In this document: piece by piece, positions 35,717 through 44,763 of the stretch | Position numbering within the stretch: the first letter of the stretch is position 1 | Layout of the letters: each line of letters starts with the position of its first letter | NCBI RefSeq assembly: GCF_003182195.1 | Contig: NZ_QGTM01000009.1 | Coordinates: forward strand, 30,131 to 94,130 | Direction of reading: 5' to 3' | Source of the DNA: Halomonas sp. A11-A | GTDB lineage: Bacteria > Pseudomonadota > Gammaproteobacteria > Pseudomonadales > Halomonadaceae | DNA length: 64,000 nucleotides | Notes under the pieces: generated by a model | What the model was told of the DNA's origin: nothing | Databases searched by the model: none | The model's input: the letters and a program-made list of their open reading frames with translations, nothing else | Made by a program: the position numbers and the translations under genes

Positions 35717-36832
35717 TCAGAATGCCGCGTAGAGCCGGCCCGGATTGAAGATCCCCTTGGGGTCCAGCTCTGCCTTGAGGTTCTGGTGGTACTTGGCCAG
35801 CACCGGGGCGAGCGGGGTGAAGGGCTCGTCCACCGGCTGACCGTTGGCGCCGCGCCAGCAGGTGGCGTGGCCGCCGGCCCGGGAGACCACCTCGCGCAGG
35901 GTTGCGGCGTCGAGGTCACTTCTCAGCCAGCGCTGGGCACCGGCCCAGTCGTAGAGCACGTCGGTATCAGCGACGCCGGGAAGCTCGAGCACCGGGGTGT
36001 GGTGCGGCAGCGAGAGACGCCACAGGGCGCGGCCGTCCTCCCTGGCGAAGAACGCCAGGCGCTGCTCGTTCAGGGCGGCCCAGAAGTCGGGCTTGAGCTC
36101 GTCGCCGCCCAGCCGCTCGGCGGTGGCGGCCACCGAACTCGGTCCGCCCTCCAGACGCAGGTGCAGGGCGCCGTCGAGCCAGGCCGCGGCGGTGATGGGC
36201 AGCGGCTGACGGCCCCACTCGGAGAGCTTCACCAGGGCCTCGGCGAGCGGCATGTCCAGGTGCAGGCTGCGGCTGGCGCCGGGCAGCGGCAGCACCTTCA
36301 TGGAGACCTCGGTCAGCAGCCCCAGGGTGCCCTGGGCGCCCACCATCAGCCGCGAGAGGTCGTAGCCGGCGACGTTCTTCATCACCTGGCCGCCGAAGCG
36401 CTGCTCGCTGCCCTGGCGGGTGATGACCCGCGTGCCCAGCACGAAGTCGCGCACGCTGCCGGCCCAGGGGCGGCGCGGGCCGGAGAGGCCGGTGGCGATC
36501 ATGCCGCCCACGGTGGCGTCCTCGCCGAAGTGGGGCGGCTCGCAGGGCAGCATCTGGCCGTTGGCGGCCAGGGCGGCCTCCAGTTCGCGAAGCGGCGTGC
36601 CGGTGCGCACCGAGACGATCAGCTCCACCGGGTCATACTCGGTGATGCCGCGGTGCTCGCGGGTGGAGAGCGCTTCGCCCTGAACGTTACGACCATAGAA
36701 GGCCTTGGTGTCGCCGCCGACGATGCGCAGGGGAGTGCCCTCGGCCTCGGCACGGCGGATGCGCTCCGCCAGCGCCTCGCTGGCGTCATGGCTGGGGATA
36801 TCGTGCTGGGGGGTGTCGTGTGTGCTCACCAT
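35717..36832 (-). CDS. glcE: Glycolate oxidase FAD-binding subunit GlcE
   Basis: Second flavin subunit of glycolate oxidase, 371 residues. FAD-binding PCMH-type fold: LRIVGGDTKAFYGR, EYDPVELIVSVRTGTPLREL, and FGEDATVGGMIATGLSGPRR. The frame is open well upstream inside glcD; I start at MVSTHDTPQ (36832), 14 bases after the glcD stop. Tightly coupled to glcD and glcF. Confidence 0.92.
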   Translation of the reverse strand: MVSTHDTPQHDIPSHDASEALAERIRRAEAEGTPLRIVGGDTKAFYGRNVQGEALSTREHRGITEYDPVELIVSVRTGTPLRELEAALAANGQMLPCEPPHFGEDATVGGMIATGLSGPRRPWAGSVRDFVLGTRVITRQGSEQRFGGQVMKNVAGYDLSRLMVGAQGTLGLLTEVSMKVLPLPGASRSLHLDMPLAEALVKLSEWGRQPLPITAAAWLDGALHLRLEGGPSSVAATAERLGGDELKPDFWAALNEQRLAFFAREDGRALWRLSLPHHTPVLELPGVADTDVLYDWAGAQRWLRSDLDAATLREVVSRAGGHATCWRGANGQPVDEPFTPLAPVLAKYHQNLKAELDPKGIFNPGRLYAAF

Positions 36833-36846
36833 GTCGTCGAAGTCTC

Positions 36847-38352
36847 TCAGCCTTGGCTCTCTGGGGCCTGGGTCGGCGCGGGGGCGTCGCCGGCGCTCTT
36901 GGTCAGGCGGAACTCGGAGCAGCGTGCCGGGGTGGGAATGTTCTTGCCCGGGTTGAGCAGCTCGTCGGGGTCGAAGGCGCGCTTGGCGGCCCGGAAGGTG
37001 GCGAGTTCGCCGGGGCTGAACTGCACGCACATCTGGTTGATCTTCTCGCGACCCACCCCGTGCTCCCCGGTGATGGTGCCGCCCACCTCGACGCACAGCT
37101 CGAGAATGCGCCCGCCCAGCTCCTCGGCGCGCTCGAATTCGCCGGGCTGGTTGGCATCGAAGAGGATCAGCGGGTGCATGTTGCCGTCACCGGCGTGGAA
37201 GACGTTGGCCACGCGCAGGCCGTACGCCTCGCCCAGATCGCCGATGCCCTTGAGCACCCGGGCCAGCTCGCGGCGGGGAATGGTGCCGTCCATGCAGTAG
37301 TAGTCCGGGGACATGCGGCCTACCGCCGGGAAGGCGTTCTTGCGCCCGGCCCAGAACAGGGCGCGCTCGGCCTCGTCGCGGGCCTGCTGGATGCCGGTGG
37401 CACCGGCCTGCTCCAGCACGCGGCGCACCGTTTCGCAGTCGTCGTCGACGTCGGCCTCGACGCCATCCAGCTCGCAAAGCAGGATCGCCTCGGCCTCCAC
37501 CGGGTAGCCGGCGCCGATGAAGTCCTCGGCGGCGCGGATCGCCAGGTTGTCCATCATCTCCAGGCCCCCGGGGATGATGCCCGCGGCGATGATGGCGCCC
37601 ACGGCGTTGCCGGCCTTCTCGATGTCGTCGAAGCTCGCCATCAGCACCTTGGCGCTCTCCGGCTTGGGCAGCAGCTTGACGGTCACCTCGGTGACCACGC
37701 CGAGCATGCCCTCGGAGCCGGTGAACAGGGCGAGCAGGTCGAAGCCAGGTGCGTCCAGGGCGTCGGAGCCGAGCGTCATGCGCTCGCCCTCGATGGTCAG
37801 CACCTCGACCCGGATCACGTTGTGCACGGTCAGCCCGTACTTCAGGCAGTGTACGCCACCGGCGTTCTCCGCCACGTTGCCGCCGATGGAGCAGGCGATC
37901 TGGGAGGAGGGGTCCGGCGCGTAGTAGAGCCCGTAGGGCGCCGCCGCCTCGGAGATCGCCAGGTTGCGCACCCCGGGCTGGACTCGGGCGGTGCGCGCGT
38001 CGGGGTCGATCTCGAGGATGCGGTTGAAGCGCGACAGCACCAGCAGCACGCCGTGTTCCAGCGGCAGGGCGCCACCGGAGAGGCCGGTGCCGGCGCCGCG
38101 AGTCACCACCGGGACGCCCAGGGCGCGGCAGCGCTTGAGCAGGGTCTCGACCTGCTCGAGGGTCTCGGGCAGCGCCACCAGCATCGGCAGGGCGCGGTAG
38201 GCGGAGAGGCCGTCGCACTCGAAGGGCCGCAGGTCCTCCTCGCGGTGCAGCAGGGTCATGCCGGGGAGTGCCTGGCGCAGGTCGGCGAGTACCTCGGCGG
38301 GGTCGCGCCGGGCCACTTCGCCATCGAGTCGTTCATCGAAGAGGGTGTTCAT
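36847..38352 (-). CDS. glcD: Glycolate oxidase FAD-linked subunit GlcD
   Basis: Main flavin subunit of glycolate oxidase, 501 residues. FAD-binding region VVTRGAGTGLSGGALPLEHG and QIACSIGGNVAENAGGVHCL; C-terminal GDGNMHPLILFD and TGEHGVGREKINQM. Start MNTLFDERL (38352) follows CTCCGGAG; the frame's earlier ATG (38418) falls inside the operator region. Promoter region contains two copies of a 17-base palindrome. Glyoxylate produced here also arises from the ureide pathway at the right of the window. Confidence 0.94.
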   Translation of the reverse strand: MNTLFDERLDGEVARRDPAEVLADLRQALPGMTLLHREEDLRPFECDGLSAYRALPMLVALPETLEQVETLLKRCRALGVPVVTRGAGTGLSGGALPLEHGVLLVLSRFNRILEIDPDARTARVQPGVRNLAISEAAAPYGLYYAPDPSSQIACSIGGNVAENAGGVHCLKYGLTVHNVIRVEVLTIEGERMTLGSDALDAPGFDLLALFTGSEGMLGVVTEVTVKLLPKPESAKVLMASFDDIEKAGNAVGAIIAAGIIPGGLEMMDNLAIRAAEDFIGAGYPVEAEAILLCELDGVEADVDDDCETVRRVLEQAGATGIQQARDEAERALFWAGRKNAFPAVGRMSPDYYCMDGTIPRRELARVLKGIGDLGEAYGLRVANVFHAGDGNMHPLILFDANQPGEFERAEELGGRILELCVEVGGTITGEHGVGREKINQMCVQFSPGELATFRAAKRAFDPDELLNPGKNIPTPARCSEFRLTKSAGDAPAPTQAPESQG

Positions 38353-38400
38353 GATGACTCCGGAGGAGAGGGGGGATCTCTTCAGTGTAGATGTCAATTG

Positions 38401-38442
38401 TATGAAAAAATTTTCCATTAATCCATGGAAAATTTTTCCATA
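38401..38442 (-). promoter_or_regulatory. Tandem palindromic operator upstream of glcD
   Basis: Two near-identical 17-base palindromes, ATGAAAAAATTTTCCAT (38402-38418) and ATGGAAAATTTTTCCAT (38425-38441), 23 bases apart centre to centre. Together they also form an 18-base-arm inverted repeat with one mismatch. Located 50-90 bases upstream of the glcD start. Likely binding site of a dimeric regulator; identity unknown. Confidence 0.65.
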
Positions 38443-38489
38443 TGAGGATGGGGTTGGCTCCGTTCAGAGGGGAGATAGGCGGAAAATGA

Positions 38490-38520
38490 CCGGGCCCCGC
38501 CGAGAGTCGGCGAGGCCCGG
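38490..38520 (-). terminator. Terminator downstream of glycolate/lactate permease
   Basis: CCGGGCC and CGCCGA arms pair with TCGGCG and GGCCCGG around a GAG loop, 21 bases past the permease stop, separating it from the glcD promoter. Confidence 0.8.
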
Positions 38521-38540
38521 TGAGCGTCATGCTCGTGCCA

Positions 38541-40241
38541 TCATCCGGCCCGCATCAAGGGGTCGGTCACACCGATCACGTAGAAGGCGATCAGCGCGAT
38601 GATGCCGGTGAAGATCAGGTAGTAGATCGTCGGCAGGATGGTCTTGCGGATGGTGATGCCCTCGCGGCCCAGCAGGCCTACGGTGGCAGACGCCGCGACC
38701 ACGTTGTGGATGGCGATCATGTTACCCGCCGCGGCGCCCACGGCCTGCAGGGAGACCATCATGGCGGTGGAGACACCCAGCTGTTGTGCCACGTTGAACT
38801 GGAAGTCCGCCAGCATCAGGTTGGCCACGGTGTTGGAGCCGGCAATGAAAGCGCCCAGGGCACCCACGGCCGGGGCGAAGAAGGGGTAGACCCCGCCCAC
38901 ACCGTCGGCGACGAACTGCGCCATGGCCACCGGCATGGAGACCAGGTCCGAGGCATTGACGCCGGAGTTGATCAGGATCCGCACCATGGGGATGGTGAAG
39001 ATCAGCACGAAGCCGGCGCCGAGGATGGTCTTCGAGGATTCGCCGAAGGCGGCCTTGAGCTCGCCCATGCGCATCTTGTGGAGCACGGCGGTGATCAGCA
39101 CCACCATCAGCAGGATGCCGCCCGGCAGGTAGAGGGGGGCAATGCTGCCGGAAACGCCGGCCTCACCGAGGATGTTGCTCCAGCCGAAGGTCCAGGCATT
39201 GAGGGCGTCGCGCAACGGCTCGATGGTGCGAGAGGCGACCAGGATCACGGCCAGAAGCACGTAGGGCACCCAGCCCATCACGGTGGAGATCGGTGCCTTG
39301 CCGGCGATGTCATCCAGCTTGATTTCCAGCTTGCCGATCCACTCGTCCGGCCAGGACTTGCGCTCGGGGAAGTCCCAGACATCCTTGGGAATCAGGAAGC
39401 CGCGACGAGCCGCGGGCACGACGACGGCCAGGCCGACCATGGCGCCGATCATCGACGGGAATTCCGGGCCGAGCAGCACGCCGGCCAGCATGTAGGGCAC
39501 CACGAAGGCGACGCCGGCGAAGATCGCGAAGGGGGCAATGGAGAGGCCCTCCTTCCAGGATTTGCTGGCACCGAAGAACTTGACCATGATCACCACCATG
39601 ATCAGCGGCATCAGGATGCCGACGATGCCGTGGATCACGGCCACCTCGGCGGCGATCAGGCGGAAGTACTCCATCCAGGTGTAGCCGCCGGCTTCCAGCG
39701 CCTCGGTGATGGCATCGCGGTTGATGCCGCCGGTGACACCCACCACGATCGGGGTGCCCACGGCGCCGAAGGAGACCGGGGTTGACTGGATCATCATGCC
39801 CACCACCACGGCGGCCAGCGCCGGGAAGCCGAGGGCTACCATAAGTGGGGCGGCCACGGCGGCCGGGGTGCCGAAGCCGGAGGCGCCCTCTATGAAGCAG
39901 CCGAACAGCCAGGCGACGATGATGGCCTGGACACGACGGTCGGGGCTGATGCCGGAGAAGCCGTTGCGGATCGCGGTGATGCCGCCGGAGTGCTTCAGGG
40001 TATTGAGCAGCAGGATGGCCCCGAAGATGATCCACAGGATCGACACGGTGAGGATCAGACCCTGAAGGGTCGAAGCCAGTACCCGGTTGAAGCTCATGTC
40101 CCAGGCGAGCAGGGCGATGAGGGCGGTGACTACGTAGACGGCCGGCATGGCGGTCTTGGCCGGCATCCGTAAGCCGATCAGCAGTACACCGGCCAGCACC
40201 AGAGGCGTAAAGGCCAGCAGTGCAAGTAGGGTGTCGTTCAT
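38541..40241 (-). CDS. L-lactate/glycolate permease (LldP/GlcA family)
   Basis: Inner-membrane proton symporter of 566 residues with about 12-14 helices. Family hallmarks are [20 protein letters not shown] near residue 110 and [20 protein letters not shown] near 455. LldP and GlcA both carry lactate and glycolate; the adjacency of glcDEF favours glycolate. It lies upstream of glcD on the same strand, separated by a terminator and the tandem operator, and has its own LldR/PdhR-like palindrome 129 bases upstream. Confidence 0.9.
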   Translation of the reverse strand: MNDTLLALLAFTPLVLAGVLLIGLRMPAKTAMPAVYVVTALIALLAWDMSFNRVLASTLQGLILTVSILWIIFGAILLLNTLKHSGGITAIRNGFSGISPDRRVQAIIVAWLFGCFIEGASGFGTPAAVAAPLMVALGFPALAAVVVGMMIQSTPVSFGAVGTPIVVGVTGGINRDAITEALEAGGYTWMEYFRLIAAEVAVIHGIVGILMPLIMVVIMVKFFGASKSWKEGLSIAPFAIFAGVAFVVPYMLAGVLLGPEFPSMIGAMVGLAVVVPAARRGFLIPKDVWDFPERKSWPDEWIGKLEIKLDDIAGKAPISTVMGWVPYVLLAVILVASRTIEPLRDALNAWTFGWSNILGEAGVSGSIAPLYLPGGILLMVVLITAVLHKMRMGELKAAFGESSKTILGAGFVLIFTIPMVRILINSGVNASDLVSMPVAMAQFVADGVGGVYPFFAPAVGALGAFIAGSNTVANLMLADFQFNVAQQLGVSTAMMVSLQAVGAAAGNMIAIHNVVAASATVGLLGREGITIRKTILPTIYYLIFTGIIALIAFYVIGVTDPLMRAG

Positions 40242-40600
40242 GAGGCAGGTTTCCCCTCGACTGTTGTGATGATGTTGTCTGCAATGAGGTGGCGCGACTC
40301 CGCCTGCCGGGGGCGCGGCGGATGCGCGAAAGATACGCCCTGGGAGCGTTGACTCGCCAGCGGTGGAGAATTGGTATTACCAATCGATCTCTTGCTTTTG
40401 CAATGCCTGAAATAAGGAAATGCCTTTTTCAACAATGAGTTGTTCGTGAGCGCTCGAGATCTGCCGCGAAACGGTGCCTCCCGACTATAGACTAAAGGAC
40501 AGGGAGGGCAGGTCCGTATGGACCGCGGCATGCCGCGTGGCGGGGGTGGGAAAAGGCTGGCACACTGCCGGGGACACGAAAATCGCAACGGGGGAACGTT
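40242..40600. other. Intergenic region between permease and GST genes
   Basis: 359 bases between divergently transcribed genes. It holds the palindromic operator at 40370-40384 and an A/T-rich stretch at 40395-40450. I see no ORF or RNA gene. Confidence 0.6.
40370..40384 (-). promoter_or_regulatory. LldR/PdhR-type operator
   Basis: ATTGGTATTACCAAT, a perfect 15-base palindrome matching the ATTGGT-N3-ACCAAT sites of FadR-subfamily GntR regulators (PdhR, LldR and relatives). It is 129 bases upstream of the lactate/glycolate permease. No such regulator gene is adjacent. Confidence 0.75.
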
Positions 40601-41308
40601 ATGGCACGGGTGCTCTTTGATCTCTGCGGCATCGATGAGGGGCTGCGCTTCTCGCCCTATTGCTGGCGGGTGCGCTATGCGCTTGCCCACAAGGGGCTGG
40701 AGGCCGAGACCCGCCCCTGGCGCTTCACCGACAAGGAGGCGCTGGCCTTTGCCGATCACGACAAGGTGCCGGTGCTGGTCGACGGTGACGAGACGGTCAC
40801 CGACAGCTACGCCATCCTGCGCTACCTGGATCGCGCCTACCCCGAGTCCCCGCTGTTCGGCGACGCCCTGGGCGAGGCGCGAGCGAGCTTCCTCAAGCAC
40901 TACGCGGAGCGCTCCCTGCAGCCGGCCATGTTGCGCACCATCATCATGGATCTGCTCAACGCCATACACCCCGACGATCGCGACTACTTTCGCGAGACCC
41001 GCGAGAAGCGCCTCGGTCGCACCCTGGAGGAGTTCCACTCCCCGGCGAAGGGGCTCTCGCAGCTGGATGCGGCGCTCGAGCCGCTGCGCGGCCGCCTGAA
41101 GGAGGCGGACTACATCGACGGCGAGGCGCCCGCGGCGGGCGATTACCTGGTGTTCGGCAGCTTCATGTGGGCGCGCTGCGTGTCGAGCGCCGACCTGGTC
41201 TCCAACGCCGACCCGGTCTACGCCTGGCTGGAGCGCATGCTCGACCAGCACGGCGGCCTGGGGCGCCGCGCCATGCGCATCACCGATATCGAGGGGGCCT
41301 ACCGCTGA
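40601..41308 (+). CDS. Glutathione S-transferase family protein
   Basis: Soluble GST of 235 residues. N-terminal thioredoxin fold (residues ~1-80): FSPYCWRVRYALAHKGLEAE carries the SPYCW active-site region, followed by VPVLVDGDETVTDSYAILRY (cis-Pro and glutathione-binding Asp-Ser). The C-terminal helical domain has APAAGDYLVFGSFMWARC. Typical length. Substrate unknown. It precedes the phasin gene but the intervening operator suggests separate control. Confidence 0.83.
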   Translation: MARVLFDLCGIDEGLRFSPYCWRVRYALAHKGLEAETRPWRFTDKEALAFADHDKVPVLVDGDETVTDSYAILRYLDRAYPESPLFGDALGEARASFLKHYAERSLQPAMLRTIIMDLLNAIHPDDRDYFRETREKRLGRTLEEFHSPAKGLSQLDAALEPLRGRLKEADYIDGEAPAAGDYLVFGSFMWARCVSSADLVSNADPVYAWLERMLDQHGGLGRRAMRITDIEGAYR

Positions 41309-41348
41309 CTGTCAGGGGGAGGCAGGCGGCATGAGCAGAATGGTCCTT

Positions 41349-41392
41349 TGCTATGTTGCACTGCACAAAATTGCCTGCTATGTTGCAATGCA
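41349..41392 (+). promoter_or_regulatory. Tandem operator upstream of phasin gene
   Basis: TGCTATGTTGCACTGCA (41349-41365) and TGCTATGTTGCAATGCA (41376-41392) form a direct repeat with one mismatch and a 27-base period, 48 bases upstream of the phasin start. TGCA-rich repeats upstream of phasin genes are known sites for the PHA-responsive repressor PhaR; assignment here is inferred. Confidence 0.7.
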
Positions 41393-41439
41393 GCGCAGGG
41401 CGATGTGCCCTGTCTTCCCAAGGTAGACGGAGGTGCTCC

Positions 41440-41793
41440 ATGACCAAGGCAACCACCCAGAAGGCCACCGAGCAGTTCGAGGGCCTGTTCGTCGAGCCGG
41501 CACGCGCCTATGGCTCCCTGACGCTCGAGTACTACGAGAAGCTGATGGCCGCCCAGATGGACGCGGCCCGGACCTACACCGACCTCGGCCTGGCCCAGGC
41601 GCGTGCCTGGATCGGCGTGCGTGATGCCGATGGCCTCAAGAAGGTCGTGGAAGGTCAGCAGAAGGCGGCCCAGGACCTGGGCGAGCGGATGAAGGCCGAT
41701 GCCGAGAAGGTCAATGCCCTCGGCCAGGACTTCCTGCAGAAGAGCCAGAAGCTGGTCGAGGAAAGCCTGAAGTCCGCGACCGCCGCTAAGTAA
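41440..41793 (+). CDS. phaP: Phasin (PHA granule-associated protein)
   Basis: Small amphipathic helical protein of 117 residues that coats polyhydroxyalkanoate granules and controls their size. Phasin_2-type pattern: FEGLFVEPARAYGSLTLEYY, then long helices (AQMDAARTYTDLGLAQARAW; QQKAAQDLGERMKADAEKVN). No cysteine or tryptophan-rich core, no signal peptide. Start MTKATTQKA at 41440 follows GGAGG; the longer frame to 41353 would cover the operator. Ended by a strong hairpin. Implies PHA storage. Confidence 0.85.
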   Translation: MTKATTQKATEQFEGLFVEPARAYGSLTLEYYEKLMAAQMDAARTYTDLGLAQARAWIGVRDADGLKKVVEGQQKAAQDLGERMKADAEKVNALGQDFLQKSQKLVEESLKSATAAK

Positions 41794-41829
41794 GGCAGGC
41801 GCCGGCGCCACGCCGGCCGCGACATCGAA

Positions 41830-41856
41830 CGGGCCGCCCCACCTCGGGGCGGCCCG
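41830..41856 (+). terminator. Terminator downstream of phasin gene
   Basis: Perfect 11-base-pair stem CGGGCCGCCCC / GGGGCGGCCCG with a 5-base loop, followed by TCTCGTT. Confidence 0.85.
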
Positions 41857-41893
41857 TCTCGTTGGTGGCCCCGGCGAGCAGGCGAAGACACGC

Positions 41894-41918
41894 GCGCCGC
41901 CGGGGTCTCCGGCGGCGC
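41894..41918 (-). terminator. Terminator downstream of urate/xanthine permease
   Basis: Perfect 10-base-pair stem GCGCCGCCGG / CCGGCGGCGC with loop GGTCT, 34 bases past the minus-strand permease stop. Confidence 0.78.
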
Positions 41919-41952
41919 CTGGGTGGTGGACAGCAGCGGCGAGGTCGAAGCG

Positions 41953-43326
41953 TCAGGCGTTGGCCACGACCTCGACGTCCTCGCCGCCGCTCTGGGGCTT
42001 CGGCTTGCCGGGCAGGATGGCGTCGAGCAGCAGGGCGGCCAGCGCCGCCGGCACCAGGCCCGACTTCAGCAGCAGCCCCACCTGGCCGGGCATGGTCTCG
42101 GAGATCGCCTCCACGGCGGGCAGGCCGATGCCGAGGCTCAGGGAAACCGCGATAATCAGCATGGCGCGCTGGTCGAGCTCGCACTCCTGGATGATCTTGA
42201 GGCCCGCCGAGGCGATCATGCCGAACATCACCACGCCGGCACCGCCCAGCACCGCATGGGGCATGGCCGCCACCAGGCCGCCCAGCTTGGGAAAGAGCCC
42301 CATGCAGATCAGCAGGATGCCACCGATGGTCACCACGTGGCGGCTGACCACGCCGGTCAGGGTGATCAGGCCCACGTTCTGGGCGTAGGCGGTGTTGGGC
42401 AGGGTGTTGAAGACCGCGGCGAAGGAGGTGGCCACGCCGTCGGCCATCACGCCGCCCGAGAGTTCGCGATCCTTGGCTGGCCGGCCAGCGCCGCCGGTGG
42501 TGATGGCGGAGATGTTGCCGATGGTTTCCAGGCCTACCACGAACATGATCAGCACCATGCCGACGATGGCGGTGAGGTGGAACTCCATGCCGTACTGCAG
42601 CGGCCTCGGCACGGCGAACCAGGCCGCCTCGCGCAGGTTGGTGAAGTCCACCATGCCCAGCGCGATGGCTACCAGGTAGCCGGCCAGGAGTCCGAAGAGG
42701 ATCGAGGAGGCCTTGACGAAGCCGCGGCCCAGCTGGTGCACGGCGATGCACACCACCAGTACGAAGAGCGCCAGCAGCAGGTTGGTGGGCGAGGCGAAGT
42801 CGGGCGAGCCCACGCCGCCGGCGGCGTAGTTGAGGCCGACCGGCATCAGCGTGATGCCGATCAGCAGCACCACGATGCCGGTGACCACCGGCGAAAACCA
42901 GTGGCGGATCTTCTTGAGGAAGGCCCCCAGCACGATCTGCAGCAGGCCGGCGATGAAGGAGGCGCCGAGCACGGCGGCCAGCCCGAAGGCGTTGGCCAGG
43001 GGGAGCGCCACCGGCAGGAAGCCGAAGCTGGTGCCCTGGACGATGGGCAGGCGGGCGCCAATGGGGCCCATGCCGATGGTCTGGATCAGGGTCGAGACCC
43101 CGGCCACGAAGAGTGCCACCTGGATCAGGAAGATCGTCTCGCCGGTGGCGGCGCCGATCACGCCGGCGATGATGATGGGCGGGGTCACGTTGCCGGCGAA
43201 CATCGCCATGATGTGCTGCAGGCCCAGGGGAATCGCCTTGGAGAGCGGCGGCATCGCATCCGGGTCGCGGTTGATGGTGCGGGTGGGGTTCGTCTCGGGA
43301 TGGGGCGCGGAACGGGATCTGGTCAT
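41953..43326 (-). CDS. NCS2-family urate/xanthine permease
   Basis: Proton-coupled nucleobase transporter of the NCS2 (NAT) family, 457 residues and 14 predicted helices. Family residues are visible: QHIMAMFAGNVTPP in helix 1, GLETIGNISAITTGG in helix 8, and the NAT signature region YAQNVGLITLTGVVSRHV. Placement next to uraD, uraH and puuD favours uric acid (UacT-like) or xanthine. A TGTAYACA palindrome lies 96 bases upstream, tying it to the ureide regulon. Confidence 0.88.
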   Translation of the reverse strand: MTRSRSAPHPETNPTRTINRDPDAMPPLSKAIPLGLQHIMAMFAGNVTPPIIIAGVIGAATGETIFLIQVALFVAGVSTLIQTIGMGPIGARLPIVQGTSFGFLPVALPLANAFGLAAVLGASFIAGLLQIVLGAFLKKIRHWFSPVVTGIVVLLIGITLMPVGLNYAAGGVGSPDFASPTNLLLALFVLVVCIAVHQLGRGFVKASSILFGLLAGYLVAIALGMVDFTNLREAAWFAVPRPLQYGMEFHLTAIVGMVLIMFVVGLETIGNISAITTGGAGRPAKDRELSGGVMADGVATSFAAVFNTLPNTAYAQNVGLITLTGVVSRHVVTIGGILLICMGLFPKLGGLVAAMPHAVLGGAGVVMFGMIASAGLKIIQECELDQRAMLIIAVSLSLGIGLPAVEAISETMPGQVGLLLKSGLVPAALAALLLDAILPGKPKPQSGGEDVEVVANA

Positions 43327-43421
43327 GGTCAGGCTCGCAGCTGGAGTTGTTGTCGGTGCTGGCGTGCGGGTCGTGAGGCTGGCCGGTTGTTATCGTGATT
43401 GAGGCCAATCCATGACTTTAA

Positions 43422-43431
43422 ATGTACACAA
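43422..43431 (-). promoter_or_regulatory. Ureide-regulon site A (permease promoter)
   Basis: ATGTACACAA, two mismatches from the window consensus TTGTATACAA, 96 bases upstream of the NCS2 permease. One of eight such sites in the purine island. Confidence 0.55.
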
Positions 43432-43571
43432 TATGGTTCCGTTTGAAAGACATCAGAATGATTTCCCGGAACTCATTTTCCGGATCCCTTGCTGATCAGG
43501 GGGTTATCCATCGTATATTGACCGTTTGGTCATGTCGTGATCGAGTGCAGGAGGCCAGCCATAACGACAAA

Positions 43572-43597
43572 AGCCCCGCGGAGGAAGCCGCGGGGCT
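43572..43597 (-). terminator. Terminator downstream of uraD
   Basis: Perfect 10-base-pair stem AGCCCCGCGG / CCGCGGGGCT, followed on the minus strand by TTTTGTCG. 43 bases past the uraD stop. The rest of the 43327-43639 gap holds only site A. Confidence 0.88.
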
Positions 43598-43639
43598 GGC
43601 ATGAGGGGCGCCGAGCGAAGCGTGGGGTGAAGGAGAGCC

Positions 43640-44170
43640 CTAACCCTCCGCGCGGGCCTGCAGGCGGAACAGGGCAATGCGATTGATCTGCTCCACCGCG
43701 GTGCGGCGCTCCTCGGCCGGGGTGTTCTCCAGGCGCACCTCGAAGGCGTCGAGGATGGCGAAGCGGTCGCTGCCCTTCACCGCCATCACGAAGGGAAAGC
43801 CGAACTTCGCCTTGTAGGCCTCGTTGAGCCGCTCGAAACGGGCCAGCTCCTCCGGCGAGCACTGGTCGAGGCCGGCGCCGGCCTGCTCGCGAGTGGAGTC
43901 GTCGGTGAGGGTGCCGGCCAGTGCCGCCTTGCCGGCCAGGTCCGGGTGGGCGCGGATCACCTCCAGCTGGCGCTCGGGGGAGGCGCTCTCCAGCATCTCG
44001 CCCATCAGGGCGGCCAGGGCCTCGGGGCGGTCATGGGCCTCGGAGAGGCCCCGCTCCCAGGCCAGCTCGGCGACCCAGGGGGAGTGCTCGTAGATCTCGC
44101 CGTAGCCGGCGACGAAGGCGGTCCTGTCCAGCTCGCTGGGGCGCGGGGTCAGCGTATTGTTGTGGGTCAT
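43640..44170 (-). CDS. uraD: OHCU decarboxylase
   Basis: Decarboxylates 2-oxo-4-hydroxy-4-carboxy-5-ureidoimidazoline to S-allantoin, the third step of urate breakdown. 176 residues, normal length. Conserved FVAGYGEIYEHSPWVAELAW, IRAHPDLAGKAALAG (catalytic His) and FGFPFVMAVKG. Divergent from uraH with a shared 146-base promoter region that contains an ATGTATACAA site. Confidence 0.95.
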   Translation of the reverse strand: MTHNNTLTPRPSELDRTAFVAGYGEIYEHSPWVAELAWERGLSEAHDRPEALAALMGEMLESASPERQLEVIRAHPDLAGKAALAGTLTDDSTREQAGAGLDQCSPEELARFERLNEAYKAKFGFPFVMAVKGSDRFAILDAFEVRLENTPAEERRTAVEQINRIALFRLQARAEG

Positions 44171-44200
44171 GAAGAGGCTCCGGTTGGGGGTGTCGGATAA

Positions 44201-44210
44201 ATGTATACAA
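44201..44210. promoter_or_regulatory. Ureide-regulon site B (uraD-uraH promoter)
   Basis: ATGTATACAA in the divergent uraD/uraH promoter, 31 bases upstream of uraD. A further half site (ATGTAC) lies at 44224-44229. Confidence 0.65.
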
Positions 44211-44316
44211 AAAATGTTTTGAAATGTACTCCGTTAAGGTCTAAAAATGTTGTCAGGAAAATCCTCCGCCGTCCATCCAACCCGCCAATCAACCAACACC
44301 TAAGGGAGTCGAGACA

Positions 44317-44670
44317 ATGGGACGCCTGACCACCCATGTACTGGATACCGCCCGGGGCCTGCCCGGCGAGGGCATTCGCATCGAGGTCTATCGCCTGGAT
44401 GCCGGCAGCCGTACCCGCCTGAAGGAGGTCGTCACCAACGACGACGGGCGCTGTGACGCGCCGATCCTCGAGGGCGACGAGCTGGCCCGCGGCGAGTACG
44501 AGCTGGTCTTCCACGCCGGCGACTACCTGCGCCGGGAGGGCGTGGAGGCCGAGGAGCCGCGTTTCCTGGACGTGATCCCGCTGCGCTTCGGGGTGGCCGA
44601 TGTCGAGGCGCACTATCACGTGCCGCTGCTGCTGTCGCCTTATGGCTATTCCACCTACCGCGGCAGCTAG
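44317..44670 (+). CDS. uraH: 5-hydroxyisourate hydrolase (transthyretin-like)
   Basis: Opens the ring of 5-hydroxyisourate to OHCU, the second step of urate breakdown. 117 residues. N-terminal [17 protein letters not shown] (catalytic His), central Arg-containing [17 protein letters not shown], and the C-terminal YRGS signature of HIU hydrolases. Preceded by AAGGGAG. Followed 93 bases later by puuD. Confidence 0.96.
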   Translation: MGRLTTHVLDTARGLPGEGIRIEVYRLDAGSRTRLKEVVTNDDGRCDAPILEGDELARGEYELVFHAGDYLRREGVEAEEPRFLDVIPLRFGVADVEAHYHVPLLLSPYGYSTYRGS

Positions 44671-44763
44671 CCTCATCCCGAGCGTTGGCGGCACTCGCCA
44701 GTTTTCAAGACCAAGGCTGACCTTCGGTCACCAACAACAATGCCATGAGTCGAGGCTCCCCTG

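Noticed and set aside
34367..37300. Very long open frame antisense to glcF and glcE
   Set aside because: Same composition artefact; glycolate oxidase genes on the other strand explain the region fully.
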